Part shown: in pieces, positions 12,514 through 27,450 of the stretch
How positions within the stretch are numbered: position 1 is the stretch's first letter
Layout of the letters: the number at the start of each line of letters is the position of its first letter
Source of the DNA: Neocallimastix lanati (nom. inval.)
Lineage: Eukaryota > Neocallimastigomycota > Neocallimastigomycetes > Neocallimastigales > Neocallimastigaceae
DNA: 64,000 nt
Direction: 5' to 3'
NCBI GenBank assembly: GCA_016946835.1
Contig: JACVTC010000133.1
Coordinates: 36,001 to 100,000, forward strand
Program-made: the position numbers and the translations under genes
The notes under the pieces: generated by a model
Database searches by the model: none
What the model saw: only the letters and a program-made list of their open reading frames with translations
What the model was told of the DNA's origin: nothing

Positions 12514-14504
12514 TCCTTTTAATATGAATATGTCATTTATTCTTATATCGAAGTTTGGCAAACGTATTAATTCAATTATTATTAATGGATAGTTTAGTGT
12601 CACCCAATAATTATTATCTTTGTTATACAATCATTAGATATATAAAAAGTAAAGATATAAAACTTTATTTATATATATATATATAAAAACATAAATACAA
12701 AGATATTTGTAATATTTAATGATAGTAACACCATTAATATTCAAATTTGTAATAATAATGAATCATTATTGATATAAAAAAAAGTTTATTTCAAAATAAA
12801 AAAAAATTTTTTTTAATTTATCTTTTGAAATTAATTAAATATCAAATTAAACATAATTAAACATATAACCGTAACACAAAAAAAAAGGAAATATAAATTA
12901 ATATAAATTAAGCGTGATCTACATAAATTTATAAAAACTAAACATTAAAAATTAAGTTTTAATTGTATGATTGATCAAACTCTATGACTATAATTCCAAG
13001 TTTTTTCTCATATACGGAGGTTTTTAAGGAATATGGTAGATAGGGTTACAGGTATATACTTTTATAATTGAATAAATTATTTTATAATTAAAATATTTAA
13101 TTAATAAATATATATTATTATAACAAAACACATCAATGCAAAAAAATATATGTACATAATATATAATTATATTATTTTATAAATAAAAAATAATGTATAC
13201 GTAATTAATGAAATATTTTATTTTTATTTTTTACTTTGTAGTTAAAATTATATTAAATAATATTAAAAAAAATGTAATTGAATTTATATATATATAAAAA
13301 TGGATATATCTTAATATATTTAAATTTAGTACTACTTCAATTTTTATATTATTGGTATTTATATTATAAATAGTATTCATGTCTAATTTCTTTTAAGAAC
13401 AAATTGTAGTTTATTATTATTTTAATTCCATAAATAAGAAAATAAATAAATGAATAAAAGAATCTTTCACAATACATTAAAACTTTTTAATTAAAAATTT
13501 ATATATATGTAAATTTTTGTTCTTTTAATAGTTTTAAATATAAAAATAGTGTATATAATCTTATATTTTAACTTTATTTATTAATAAAAATAATAATATT
13601 AATTAATTTATTATTTCGTCTCCCCTTTCCATGTTAATATAATTTAAATAATTAAAAGGATTTTATTATATTTTATTATTTACTATTTTAATTTTTTTTT
13701 TTTTTATAAAAATTTTATAAATATATTATTTTACTTATTTGAAATATTAAAATTTATTTATTTATATATATATTTTTTTATTTTTTTTTTTTTATTTCCA
13801 TATGTTTATTTAGATGTTTATGCCTTTTTTTTTTTTTTTTTTTAATTTTCCCATTTCTTTATATGAAATTAATTTAAAAAAAAAAAAAAAAAAAAAAGGA
13901 AATAATATAACTATTTCTTTAGGTGTATTTATTAATTTTTTTCAAATATAATTTAATCATATAATTAAATTTATTTGGTGATGCCTCATATATAAATTAT
14001 TATCTTTTAAAAAAAAAAAAAAAAAACATACCAAAAACCCAGTATCTTTAATTTAATTAATGGTTACACAAGTATCAATTTTATTAACTAATAGAAATTA
14101 TTAATTTTTTAATGATTTCGACATAAATTTATAATATTTTAACATTAAAAATTAAATTGTAAATTTATTAGGTGTAATATACATATAATATACACAGAGA
14201 TTTATATTATTTTAATTATAAAAATAATGACAATAATCGGGAGTAATGAAGTAATAGAATAAATTATAAAAAAAAAAAAAATAAAATAAAATAAAATGAA
14301 ATAACTACTGAAATTATTAAATTTTTATTTAACATATAAAGAACGATTATAATTCTATAACAAAAAAAAAAGATTGATATTAATTTTTACATTTTTTTTT
14401 TAATAAAAGCTTTATCTATTTATTTTTATTTTTATTTTTATTTTTATTTTTATTTTTATTTTTATTTATTTATTATTATTTTTTTTTTGTTTTATTCAAT
14501 ATAT
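12124..14504. other. 2.4-kb AT-rich intergenic region upstream of esterase copy 2
   Basis: No gene is supported. It includes the copy 2 promoter region, long T and A runs, and a TTTTTA array at about 14425-14467 near the 3' end of the ankyrin gene. Short segments near 12640-12780 can be aligned loosely with the copy 1 upstream region at 3230-3360. Confidence 0.6.
12557..12609 (+). promoter_or_regulatory. Candidate upstream element shared by the two esterase genes, inverted copy
   Basis: GGCAAACGTATTAAT (12557..12571) and GTCACCCAATA (12599..12609) are the reverse complements, with one mismatch, of the two blocks upstream of copy 1. They lie about 430-490 bases upstream of the copy 2 start. 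Orientation relative to the gene is reversed compared with copy 1. Confidence 0.35.
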
Positions 14505-17500
14505 TTATTTTTTAGCTCCACTATATTTTAAATAGAGAATCATTTCTTTATAATTATGATGATGTTTATTTTTATTATTATAAACATAATTTATTGGTGT
14601 ATTACCATAGATATCTTTTTCATTAATGTCTGATCCATGCTTCACTAAATATTTTACCATTTCTAAATTATTATTCTTGATGGGATGAACGAGAAGCGGT
14701 CTACCCTTCTTGTCCTTTATATGAATATTGGCTCCCTTTTTTATTAAATATTTTACCATTTCTATATTATTACTTTTCACGGCATAGATTAATGGTGTTT
14801 TACTAGCATAGTTGGTACAATTGATATCGGCACCATTTTCTATTAAATATTTTATCATAACTTCATTATTTTCATTACAGGCATGAATTAGAGGTGTATT
14901 GCCATTTTTATCATTGTCATTAATATTTGCTCCATTTTCTATTAATTTTTGTACTAATTCTATATTATTCAGTTTAATGGCATAGATTAACGGAGTTTTA
15001 CTATATTCATCTTTACAATTTAATTCTGAGCCATGGTCTATTAAACATTTTATAATTCTTTCATTGAAATGATCAAAGGCATAAAATATTGGTAATCGAC
15101 CTCGATCAACTTTTATGGTTAAATCGGTTCCATGTTCAATTAAATAGATGATGTTTTCTTCATCATAAAAATCAAAGGCATATTGTAAAGGGTTATGACC
15201 TTTCTGATCCTTGATATTGATTTCTGCTCCATGCATTACTAAATAGTGGATCATTTCTTTACTATTGGGTTGATAACAGGTATACATCAGTGGAGTTCTA
15301 CCTTCACAATCTTTAGCATTAATATCTGCCCCATGTTCTACCAAATATTTAATGATGTCATCATGATGATGATAACAGGCATAAATTAATGATGTCTTCC
15401 CATATTTATCTTTACGATTGATGTCGGCTTCGTTTTCTATTAAATATTTTACTAATTTTATGTTATTATATTCTGAGGCAAACATTAGGAGCGTCTTATC
15501 GGAGTTATTTTGACATTGAATTTCTGCCCCATTTTCTAATAAATATTTTATCATTTGACTGTTACTTCTGATACAGACAAGCATCAATGGGGTTATTCCA
15601 TTTTTGATTTTAATATTGATTTCGGCTCCATTTTCTACTAAACATTTTATCATTTCACTATTGCTGTTACTGCAGGCATACATCAATGGGGTCCAATCAT
15701 ATTTATCTTTAACATTGATTTCAGCTCCTTTTCCAATGAAATATTTTACCATTTTGATGTTATTATATTTGGAAGTATAAAGTATGGGAGTCTCAAAGGT
15801 ACTGCCATTAGTACTATTGATTTCAGCTCCATTTTCTACTAGATATTTTATCATTTCATTATTATTTTTAATACAAGCATATATTAATGGAGTTTTCCCT
15901 TCCTGATCTTTTATATTTATTTCGGCTTTATTTTCCGTTAAATATTTTACCATTTTAATATTATTATTTTTAATAGTATATATTAAAGCCGTTCGACCAT
16001 ACTTATTTTTAGAGTTTACAATGGATTTCATTTTTATTAAATACCTTATGACGGCTTCATTATTTTCAATACATGAATAGATTAAAGGGGTATTGAGATA
16101 CTGATCTGTAATATTTAAATTGGCACCACTTTCAACTAAATGGCGAACGACTCTAAGATTATTACCTTTAACGGCGAAAATTAAAAAATTTTTATGACTA
16201 TGACTTGCGAAATTTAAATTGATCCCTTTTCGGATTAAATAGTTAATTATAGCTTCATTACTTCGGTTGTAGGCATAGATCAAAAGTGAATTACCATAGG
16301 CATCATGAGTATTGACTTCCGCTCCATTTTCCACTAAATATTTGATAATTTCATTATTATTTTTGATGCATGCAGTGATGATAGGAACTTTATATCTATT
16401 ATTATTTTTAATAACATTTATTTTTGCTCCATGTTCCACTAAATACTTTACTAATTCTATATTAGTATGCTCAATAGCATAAAGTAATGGTGTCATATAA
16501 TATTTATTGACACAATTTATCTTTGCTCCCTGTTCTATTAAATATTTTATAATGATGGTATTATTGTTTTTGCAGGCACATATCAATGGAGTACTATCAT
16601 ATTTATCTTTAATATTTATTTTTGCACCATTTTCAATTAAAATTTTAATAATATCTTCATTATTATTTTTACAGGCATAGATTAAGGGAGTATTATCATA
16701 TTTATCTTTCACATTAACTTCGGCTCCATTTTCCACTAAACACCTTATAATTTCCTTTTTAATATTTTTATCACACAGATGGAGTAAAGGGGTTCGACCA
16801 TTACAATCTTTAGCATTGATTTCAATACCATTTTCTATTAAATATTTTATAATTTCGTCACTAAAATGATTGAGAGCATAACTTAAAAAAGATTGACCAC
16901 GATCAACTTTAATATTTAATTCAGCTCCATTTTCAATTAAATATTTGATAATTACTTCTCTATTTTTGATAGAGTAGTGCATGGGCATTTGACCAGAGTA
17001 ATCTTTAGCATTAATGTCAGCACCATTATCGATTAAATACCTTATATTTTCGTAATTATTATTTATACAACTATAGATTAAAGGGGTTTTACCTTCCTTA
17101 TCTTTAGCATTGACATCAGCACCATGATCTACTAAAATTTCCATACTATCATTATTATTATGAATGCAAGTATAAATTAAAGGAGTTTTATTCTCTTTAT
17201 CTTGAACATTGATTACAGCTCCATGATTTATAAGATAACTTATAATTTCTTGATTATTGTTATCACAGGCGTAGAGTAGTGGTGTTTTATTTTCTTTATC
17301 TCGAACATTAATATTTGCTCCATGTTCCACTAAATTTTTTATAATATTATTATCAATACTTAAATTATAAGAATGAATATAACATACATATATTAAACAA
17401 GATTTACATTCATTATTTTTGTAATCTATTTTTGCTCCTTTTTTAATTAAATAATTTATTATTTCATAATTCCTATTAAAGCAGGCGTACATCAATGGAG

Positions 17501-17831
17501 TTTTATTAAATTTATCTTCGACATTTATTTTTGCTCCATTTTCTACTAAATATTTTACAATATCTATATTATTTCTAAAGCAAGCATATATTAAAGGTGT
17601 TCTCCAATACCGATCTTTAATATTAACTTTGGCCCCGATTTCTACCCAATATTTTATAACCTCGAAATTGACATGATTACATGCGTTAATTAATCTAGAT
17701 TTATAATTTTTAACATTTAAATTATTTACCTTTTCAATTATTTCTTTAAGTTGAATTTTATCTAATTCTGTTTTATATCTATAAAAAAAAAGTAATTGAA
17801 GAGTATATTTTGTTACATCCTTTTGAATGGT
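14505..17831 (-). CDS. Giant ankyrin-repeat protein, 5' end unresolved (open for 1108 aa)
   Basis: The open frame runs from just after a TGA at 17834..17832 to the TAA at 14505. It encodes about 30 consecutive ankyrin repeats of ~33 residues with the TPLIYAC, IIKYLIENGA and (D/E)IN(A/I)KD signatures. No ATG near the 5' limit fits the frame. The first ~45 residues align with the tail of the leader module of the ankyrin protein at 5751 (the segment around LLYIFKNKNSL), so coding starts farther upstream. Either an upstream exon is missing here or the 5' end was lost by mutation. There is no signal peptide or membrane segment in the visible part. The protein is presumably an intracellular scaffold; its partners are unknown. 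The repeats are diverged from each other, with no recent internal duplication. Confidence 0.8.
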   Translation of the reverse strand, partial: TIQKDVTKYTLQLLFFYRYKTELDKIQLKEIIEKVNNLNVKNYKSRLINACNHVNFEVIKYWVEIGAKVNIKDRYWRTPLIYACFRNNIDIVKYLVENGAKINVEDKFNKTPLMYACFNRNYEIINYLIKKGAKIDYKNNECKSCLIYVCYIHSYNLSIDNNIIKNLVEHGANINVRDKENKTPLLYACDNNNQEIISYLINHGAVINVQDKENKTPLIYTCIHNNNDSMEILVDHGADVNAKDKEGKTPLIYSCINNNYENIRYLIDNGADINAKDYSGQMPMHYSIKNREVIIKYLIENGAELNIKVDRGQSFLSYALNHFSDEIIKYLIENGIEINAKDCNGRTPLLHLCDKNIKKEIIRCLVENGAEVNVKDKYDNTPLIYACKNNNEDIIKILIENGAKINIKDKYDSTPLICACKNNNTIIIKYLIEQGAKINCVNKYYMTPLLYAIEHTNIELVKYLVEHGAKINVIKNNNRYKVPIITACIKNNNEIIKYLVENGAEVNTHDAYGNSLLIYAYNRSNEAIINYLIRKGINLNFASHSHKNFLIFAVKGNNLRVVRHLVESGANLNITDQYLNTPLIYSCIENNEAVIRYLIKMKSIVNSKNKYGRTALIYTIKNNNIKMVKYLTENKAEINIKDQEGKTPLIYACIKNNNEMIKYLVENGAEINSTNGSTFETPILYTSKYNNIKMVKYFIGKGAEINVKDKYDWTPLMYACSNSNSEMIKCLVENGAEINIKIKNGITPLMLVCIRSNSQMIKYLLENGAEIQCQNNSDKTLLMFASEYNNIKLVKYLIENEADINRKDKYGKTSLIYACYHHHDDIIKYLVEHGADINAKDCEGRTPLMYTCYQPNSKEMIHYLVMHGAEINIKDQKGHNPLQYAFDFYDEENIIYLIEHGTDLTIKVDRGRLPIFYAFDHFNERIIKCLIDHGSELNCKDEYSKTPLIYAIKLNNIELVQKLIENGANINDNDKNGNTPLIHACNENNEVMIKYLIENGADINCTNYASKTPLIYAVKSNNIEMVKYLIKKGANIHIKDKKGRPLLVHPIKNNNLEMVKYLVKHGSDINEKDIYGNTPINYVYNNKNKHHHNYKEMILYLKYSGAKK

Positions 17832-18721
17832 TCATAATGAAAAAATTAATTTATAAAATTTATGATAATAATAAAAAATAATAAAATAAAATATAAATAT
17901 AACAAAAAAATAAGAAATATAAGAAATAAATAATTTATATATATAGATAACATTGATATTTGATATTTTATAAATTATATATTTATTTATATATATAATA
18001 GATTAAAAATATATAAATGATTAAATTGCATTAATAAATATATACTATGTAAAAAAAAAAAACATATAATATAATCTTATGTATTACCATTGTTTCTATT
18101 TGATTAAAATTTCAATCTATTGACTTCTAATTTTATAATTGACTTCTTTTAATTTACGTTGTTTTAATTGATTAATTTTTTTTTTTTTTTTTTTAAAAAA
18201 AAAATTAAATTATATTTTTTGAATACTTTATTTGTAAATTAAAAATAATATTATAATTCATATTTATTATATTATATTATATTATATTATATTGAATTTT
18301 TGTATTGAAATTGAAACAAGCAAACAAAAAAAAAGTATACTTTTTTTATTATTAATTTTAATCTTTCAATATATATATTTTTTTAAATAAAAGTTACAAT
18401 TAATAATAATATATATAATTTTTTTTTTAATTTTTTTTTTAATTTTCTTTTTTATTTTTTTATTTTTTTTTTTTTTTAAATTTTATTAATATAATATTTT
18501 AGAACTTTAATATTCCATTATATAAAAAAATTATTATAATCATTAAATTAATAAATAATAATAATATATAATATATAATAATAAATATATAATATATAAT
18601 AATAAATATATAATATATAATAATAAATAATAATAATAATAACAATAATAATAACAACAATATCATATATTATATTATGGATTCAATCTTAACCCTAGAA
18701 ATATTCGAGAAGAATTCAAAA
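17832..18721. other. AT-rich region upstream of the giant ankyrin gene
   Basis: No coding segment is recognisable. An imperfect tandem repeat of TAATAATAAATATATAATATA type occupies about 18540-18640. Any 5' exon of the ankyrin gene would have to lie in or beyond this stretch. Confidence 0.5.
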
Positions 18722-19743
18722 TTCAACATATGAAGATCGGATTAATATTTCAAAAATATTTAAATTATACAAAATATTATGGACTAAAAATAACTAATAA
18801 TATAAATGTTACAGCTTATACGGATGCTGATTTGGGAAATGATGAAGAAACAAAAAGATCTGCTGCAGGTTTCTTAATAATGATGGGAAGTACTTTGATA
18901 ACTTGGTACTCAAAGTTGTGACATTGTATTGCTATATCTACCATGGAGAATGAGTATTATAATCTGAACAAATGCGCTACAATATATATATGGATAATAA
19001 ATTTTTTAAACGATTTAAGTATAAACATAAAATATATAAATATTAATGTGAATAATAAAGCTGTCATATATAAAATTAAAAATGAAAGTAATAATCATAG
19101 ATCAAGATATATAGAATTGAGATTTCATAAAATTAAGGAATTTATTAAGGAAGAAAAAATAAAATTAGAATATGTAAAATTCCAAAAAAGTTTAGCTGAT
19201 TGTTTAACGAAATATCTAAATGAATCTGCAATGAAACAATTAAGAAATATTTTATTAAGAAGAATAAATGAGTACTAAACTTACGGGGGGAATGTTAGAA
19301 ATTAGTTCAATAAATTAATAATAAATAAATATATAAATATAAAATAAATCAATGTAAATATAAATAAAAACATAATTAAGGTATAAATTTATGTATATTG
19401 TGACGTATATCATTAAATGATATACATCGTATGAATCAATGTAAAATTATTATTGATAGAAATATAAATTTATAATTGTAAATAATTTTATGTATGAGAA
19501 TTCTTTAATATAAATTTAATAAATAAATGGTGATCAATAAAAGTTATTTTATCATTTCAAATATATAAATTACATAATTTTATACATTTATTACTCATAA
19601 GGATATAAGTTACCATCAATGACAATATATTTACACCATTAATCCAGATAATTCAAAGAAATAAAATGGGTAAATTTATATATTAATCTAATAATTCAAG
19701 AAACTATTTCATTAATTCAGATTCACATTGTTAGTTCTGTTAC
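18722..19743 (+). mobile_element. Truncated Ty1/copia fragment: RNase H end plus probable 3' LTR
   Basis: An open frame at 18730..18921, a TGA, and then the same frame at 18943..19278 encode the copia RNase H domain: the AYTDADLGND block with the first catalytic Asp, the KRSAAGFLIMMG block, and the NNKAVIYK and LADCLTKYLNE motifs near the C-terminus. The TGA replaces the residue before HCIAIST. Everything upstream (gag, protease, integrase, most of RT) is absent. A polypurine tract ACGGGGGGAA (19284..19292) is followed by TGTTAG at 19293, the expected LTR start. The LTR probably ends near TGTTACA at about 19743, but no second LTR is present to confirm this. Confidence 0.75.
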
Positions 19744-21009
19744 AACTTATTTTGGTATTATTTGATAATTCTTGTCATTAATATAAAATATTATTCAAAG
19801 ATTTAAATTAATTAAGTTTTAATGGTGGTAATGTTATTAATTCAACTAGTTTCTGATATAGGGATACTTTAAATTATGTAATAATTTGATGAAATGTGAT
19901 AATAATATTTTAATTATTTGATATCTTATTTTACAACTGTTATTTTTACAACATTGAACTAAGATATATATTAAAAATACTGCTTTGTCATTATTAAGGA
20001 TAATTCTTACTATTTAAATTATTTTTTTATTTGTTTTAAAAATTATTTCCAATCATTTACAAAGAACATGTTCTTATATTGACCTACTATTAATCCAGCT
20101 ATAACATAATTAGAAGTATTTTACAGTTAATCTAGATAAATTTCAACTATGAAACTAAAACAAACTCTAATGATAATAGCAATGGTTCATCACTTATTTT
20201 TTAATACAGAGAATATCCCATAAATAACAAAGGTTAAGTTATAACATGATAAATAAGATAAGGAATAATTTGTATTCGGATAATAATTTATTGTGAATTC
20301 ACATAGATTTGGTATTAGAATTATCTTAGATATTTAATAATTCTTAAGCATCTAAATGAAATATGATATAATACAAAGAGTTTACTATTTATGTGGATAT
20401 AATATAAAAATAATTTTATATACATTTCTATCATAAAATGTCACTTCTTGAACAATACCATAAATTTTGAATACTTTACAACTGATACTATTATTTACAG
20501 AAACTATAAAAATATATGCATTTTTATTTATAAATATTATTCATAGTTTTATTAGAATAGATTTGTTTTCAAAAAGTAATTTAAATTGAAAATATGATAT
20601 ACTTCTAAAAACTAAATTTTGAAATTCCTATTTAAAAACAGAATATTACGAATTATATTATGATACTATTTTAATGTTATTTTAATAAATAATTATAAAT
20701 AAATATTAATAAATTATATTTTATAAATATTTTATTATTAGAATTATTTCTGAAAAAATAAGTACAATTAGAAAAATAAATAAATAATAAAGTAATAATT
20801 ATCAATTTACTAAAACATTGAATTTTTTTTTTTTAATTAAAATATAATAATTATAATGTAATAATAAAAAAAAATGTAGTTAATCATATAATATTAAAAA
20901 TAACTATATTTCTTGATAAATAATAATTATTTTATTTGGAAAAAATGATTTCTAATTCTTTAATTATATTTTTGATTTATTTTTAATATAATCAAAATTC
21001 ATTAATTTA
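19744..21009. other. Intergenic region of somewhat higher complexity, no gene recognised
   Basis: The base composition is less homopolymeric than most intergenic DNA here, which suggests old, decayed insertion sequence. All six frames are closed and no motif is recognisable. Confidence 0.4.
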
Positions 21010-21014
21010 TTATT

Positions 21015-21196
21015 TGTTAAAAATATGAAGTTCTAAATGAACTCTTTATAATTTTATTATTTGTTTTAATAATAATATTTTATTTAATAAGGAAGAATCA
21101 CATTACATTAAAAATGATAATTATTACATGTGTTTATATAAATTTTATCTATAATAAAGCATAATGTGTTTAATCTTATTTACTATAATTTTAACA
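21015..21196 (-). repeat. 3' LTR of the 21-24 kb copia element (182 bp)
   Basis: On the minus strand it starts TGTTAAAATTATAG after the polypurine tract and ends TTTTTAACA. It is nearly identical to the LTR at 24190. Confidence 0.9.
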
Positions 21197-21273
21197 TTCC
21201 CCCTACATTATGACTTTATTAAAATTTTATTATCAATAATTTATAAATACATTTTATTTATTATTTAATTTAT

Positions 21274-24027
<2,754 letters not shown>

Positions 24028-24175
24028 GATCTTAAACATTAATTTTTTAATAAAAATTTAATAAATTATAATTTATATTTATTTATTTAATATGAAATAA
24101 TTTTGAAATAAAATTTTAAATAAATTAAATATTTAAATTAACAATTTCATTATATAATGTTTATAGTCCCTTCTA

Positions 24176-24189
24176 TGAGACTCTTAATC
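24176..24189 (-). promoter_or_regulatory. Reverse-transcription primer-binding site, complementary to tRNA-Lys(CUU) anticodon arm
   Basis: Immediately inside the 5' LTR the minus strand reads GATTAAGAGTCTCA. Its complement TGAGACTCTTAATC equals the anticodon stem and loop of common eukaryotic tRNA-Lys(CUU), not a tRNA 3' end. The same 14 bases flank the 5' LTR of the 53-59 kb element, and 13 of 14 occur in the 39-46 kb element. Confidence 0.75.
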
Positions 24190-24362
24190 TGTTAAAAATA
24201 TGAAGTTCTAAATGAACTCTTTATAATTTTATTATTTGTTTTAATAATAATATTTTATTTAATAAGGAAGAATCACATTTAAAATGATAATTATTACATG
24301 TGTTTATATAAATTTTATCTATAATAAAGCATAATGTGCTTAATCTTATTTACTATAATTCA
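24190..24362 (-). repeat. 5' LTR of the 21-24 kb copia element
   Basis: It matches the LTR at 21015 apart from about five missing bases near 24283 and a 4-base deletion next to the outer end. The terminal TG/CA dinucleotides remain. Confidence 0.9.
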
Positions 24363-25214
24363 TTATTATTATATATTGAAAAAAAAATACCAAATTCTTT
24401 AATAATATTTGTTCATTAATTTATCATTATTACGTTTAAAAAAAAAATACTAAATTTTTTAATAATATTTTTTGATTTATTTTTTACGTAATCAAAGTTC
24501 ATTAATTTATTATTATTACACAATTTTATAAATATATATTTATTTTATTAATGATTAATAGATATAAATTTAATATATAATTTGTTGAATTTACATTTAA
24601 TTCATAATTATTGATTATGATAAAATTATAAATAATAAAATGATTATATTATATAACAATCATTTTTAAATGATGAAATAAATATATAAATTTTAGAATA
24701 TTATATTATATTATTTTATATAATACAATATAATATTAAAAAAAATAAAAAAATTTTCATTAAATTTAAAAAGAATTTTCTAAGAATTATAAAAAAAAAA
24801 AAAAAAAACTCTAATAGTAATTTTAAAAATTATTGTTTTCTTTATGACAAATATAAATAAAAATTAAATTCAATCTTTATTTATATATATTGTTATTGAT
24901 ATTAAATTTATATGAATTTAATGATTATTTTTTTTTTATAGTTACTCATATAAATATATATTGGTATTATATACATTTTATAATTAAACATAATTAAATT
25001 TAGAAAACGAATAAAAAATTAATATATTAATAAAAGTGATTACTTAATAACATAAAGAGTCTCAAGTGCTCTTAATTACTTGGTAGTAGAATATAAAATA
25101 TATATTAGAAAACATTAAATGTTTTATTAATTAATTAAAAAAAAGGTGTTAAAATAAAAAAAATTAACGTTAATGAATTCTCTAAAATTAAGAACCTTGA
25201 AGAAATGTATTATC

Positions 25215-25396
<182 letters not shown>

Positions 25397-25760
25397 ATAT
25401 AAATTATTTCTTTTTCAATATGATGTATGATAAATTTTAATTAAATGTATAATAATCAATACTCTTAGAGATATCACTACTTCCAAAGTTGAAGATAAAA
25501 ATGATTTTAGTTCTTTGAAAGTCATTAATCTAAAGAAGCTGGAAATATTAAAATTAAAATTGCATTTTTCTTTTTTTCTTTTTTTTTTTTTTTTTTAATT
25601 TTTTTTTAAAAAATAAGAAAAGTTTTTATTAAACTAATATTTATTTAATTGTTAATTTATGTTAAAAATAAGGTATATTAAATCACATTGATAGCAAAAT
25701 TTGGTCAAAGTTTAATTAATATAATATCCTCTTGGATAAATCTTAATGAATTGTAAAGAA

Positions 25761-25800
25761 TATATCCAGATATCTAAAATAATTTAGATATCTGGATATA
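25761..25800. repeat. Perfect hairpin, 18-bp arms and 4-base loop
   Basis: The arms TATATCCAGATATCTAAA and TTTAGATATCTGGATATA are exactly complementary around ATAA. GC-containing bases within the arms make chance formation less likely than for plain AT palindromes. Function unknown. Confidence 0.7.
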
Positions 25801-26490
25801 ATAGAATTCTGTTAATATATATTATTAATTGAAATTAATTTATATATGTAATAAATAATTTTTTTTGTTTAATTCTTATAGTAAATAAACTCTTAAATAG
25901 GAATATATGATATTACTTATAAATATGAAAATTTTAGTAAAGTATTGCTATGAAAAAAATCATTAAAATATAACACCAAATCTATTAAAAATTTGCAATG
26001 TTATATTCTATTAATGAAATTTATATTTAATTTATTTTTATTATAATTTATTTTTTATTTAAATTTTTTTTTTTTATTTTTTATTTTTTTTAAAAAAAAA
26101 AAAAAATATTTCAAATAAATATATTTTTATTTATTTATTTATTCTATTTATCAAAAATTTCAAAAATTTAAATTGATCGATAAATAAAAAATAGATGGAC
26201 TGATAAAAGTATTGTTAGAGATACTAGTATATAAAAAATTATATCTGAATTTACAAAGTTTGAATTATTGTAATACTTTAACGAAACAGAATAAAACAGT
26301 AAAAAAAATAATCACTTTATTAATTACATTTAATTATAACAAATATCAACTATTTTTTTGAAATATGATAAAAATTTAGATGTAAATTTTTCTTCTTTTA
26401 AAAGTTTATATTCATTGTAATTATTAATATTAATTTAGAGAATTATTTTATCTTTAATTATAAAAATATTAATTAAATTAATTGAAAATT

Positions 26491-26530
<40 letters not shown>

Positions 26531-26768
26531 GATAATATTTTTTATTAAAGATTAAAAATCTATATATATGATTTATATGATATTTAAATTAAAAGAGAAA
26601 TATGTTTATATAACACAAATGATTAAAAAACTATATCAAAAGAATTTTTCATTCCTAAAATATTGAAAAATTGAAAAGTATTAATGATAATATATGTATT
26701 TTAAATAAATTATTATAACTATAATAATTTTATAATAATAAAAATAATAATATTATTACTATTATTTT

Positions 26769-27450
26769 TTAAATAATAAATAAATAAAAATAAATAATAT
26801 TATTTCGATACTGATAATTCAAATCTAACAATTTAATGTAGAGAGTGGTAAGATTATTATGAATAGGAATATTACTAGAATCTTTTATAGATGATCGCAT
26901 ATTAATTGGTAATACTGGGATATTCTTTATAAATGTTTTTTCCATTTTCTTTTGCATTCATGGATCATCCGTAAAATTTGATGAACAAATTAACTCGTAC
27001 ATTTCATCAATCGTTAATTTTTGATTCCAAAAGAAAATCCATATTCTGAATACGTTTTCTTATCATTCTTTTTCTTACTTCTTATTTTAATTTCTGAACT
27101 ATTTACTACACTTTTCTTATGAAGTTAAAACGAAGCAGGAATTATTCGCTTTTTACAACAAACGGACTTTGCATTATTTGATTTTTTTATATTTGTTACA
27201 TACAGTGCGTGATTTCTTTGCATAAAGTACATGCAAACAATGGATGTACAATTCTATGATAAAGTGGTATTCTTCCTAAATATCTTGGTCATTCCATAAT
27301 TTTCTTACATTATTTACAAGGTAATTGTGGTTCCAATGTATATGCAGTAGTATTATCCACTAATTCATGAATTTCGGATATTAGAACAGAATTATTTTCC
27401 AAATCTTTATTGTCATATAATTCAAACTTAAAATGCTTGTTTTATATCCA
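26769..27450 (-). pseudogene. Unidentified Cys-rich coding remnant
   Basis: On the minus strand, from about 27450, one frame reads a coherent segment containing EIHELVDNTTAYTLEPQ, LPCK-stop-CKK and HPLFACTLCKEITHCM. It is broken by a TAA after LPCK and a TGA before PRYLGR. A second open segment at 26957..26769 lies in another frame. The paired Cys spacing (C-x2-C, then C-x2-C-x5-C) suggests a zinc-binding domain. I do not recognise the family. Multiple stops and shifts show that it is not functional. Confidence 0.4.
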
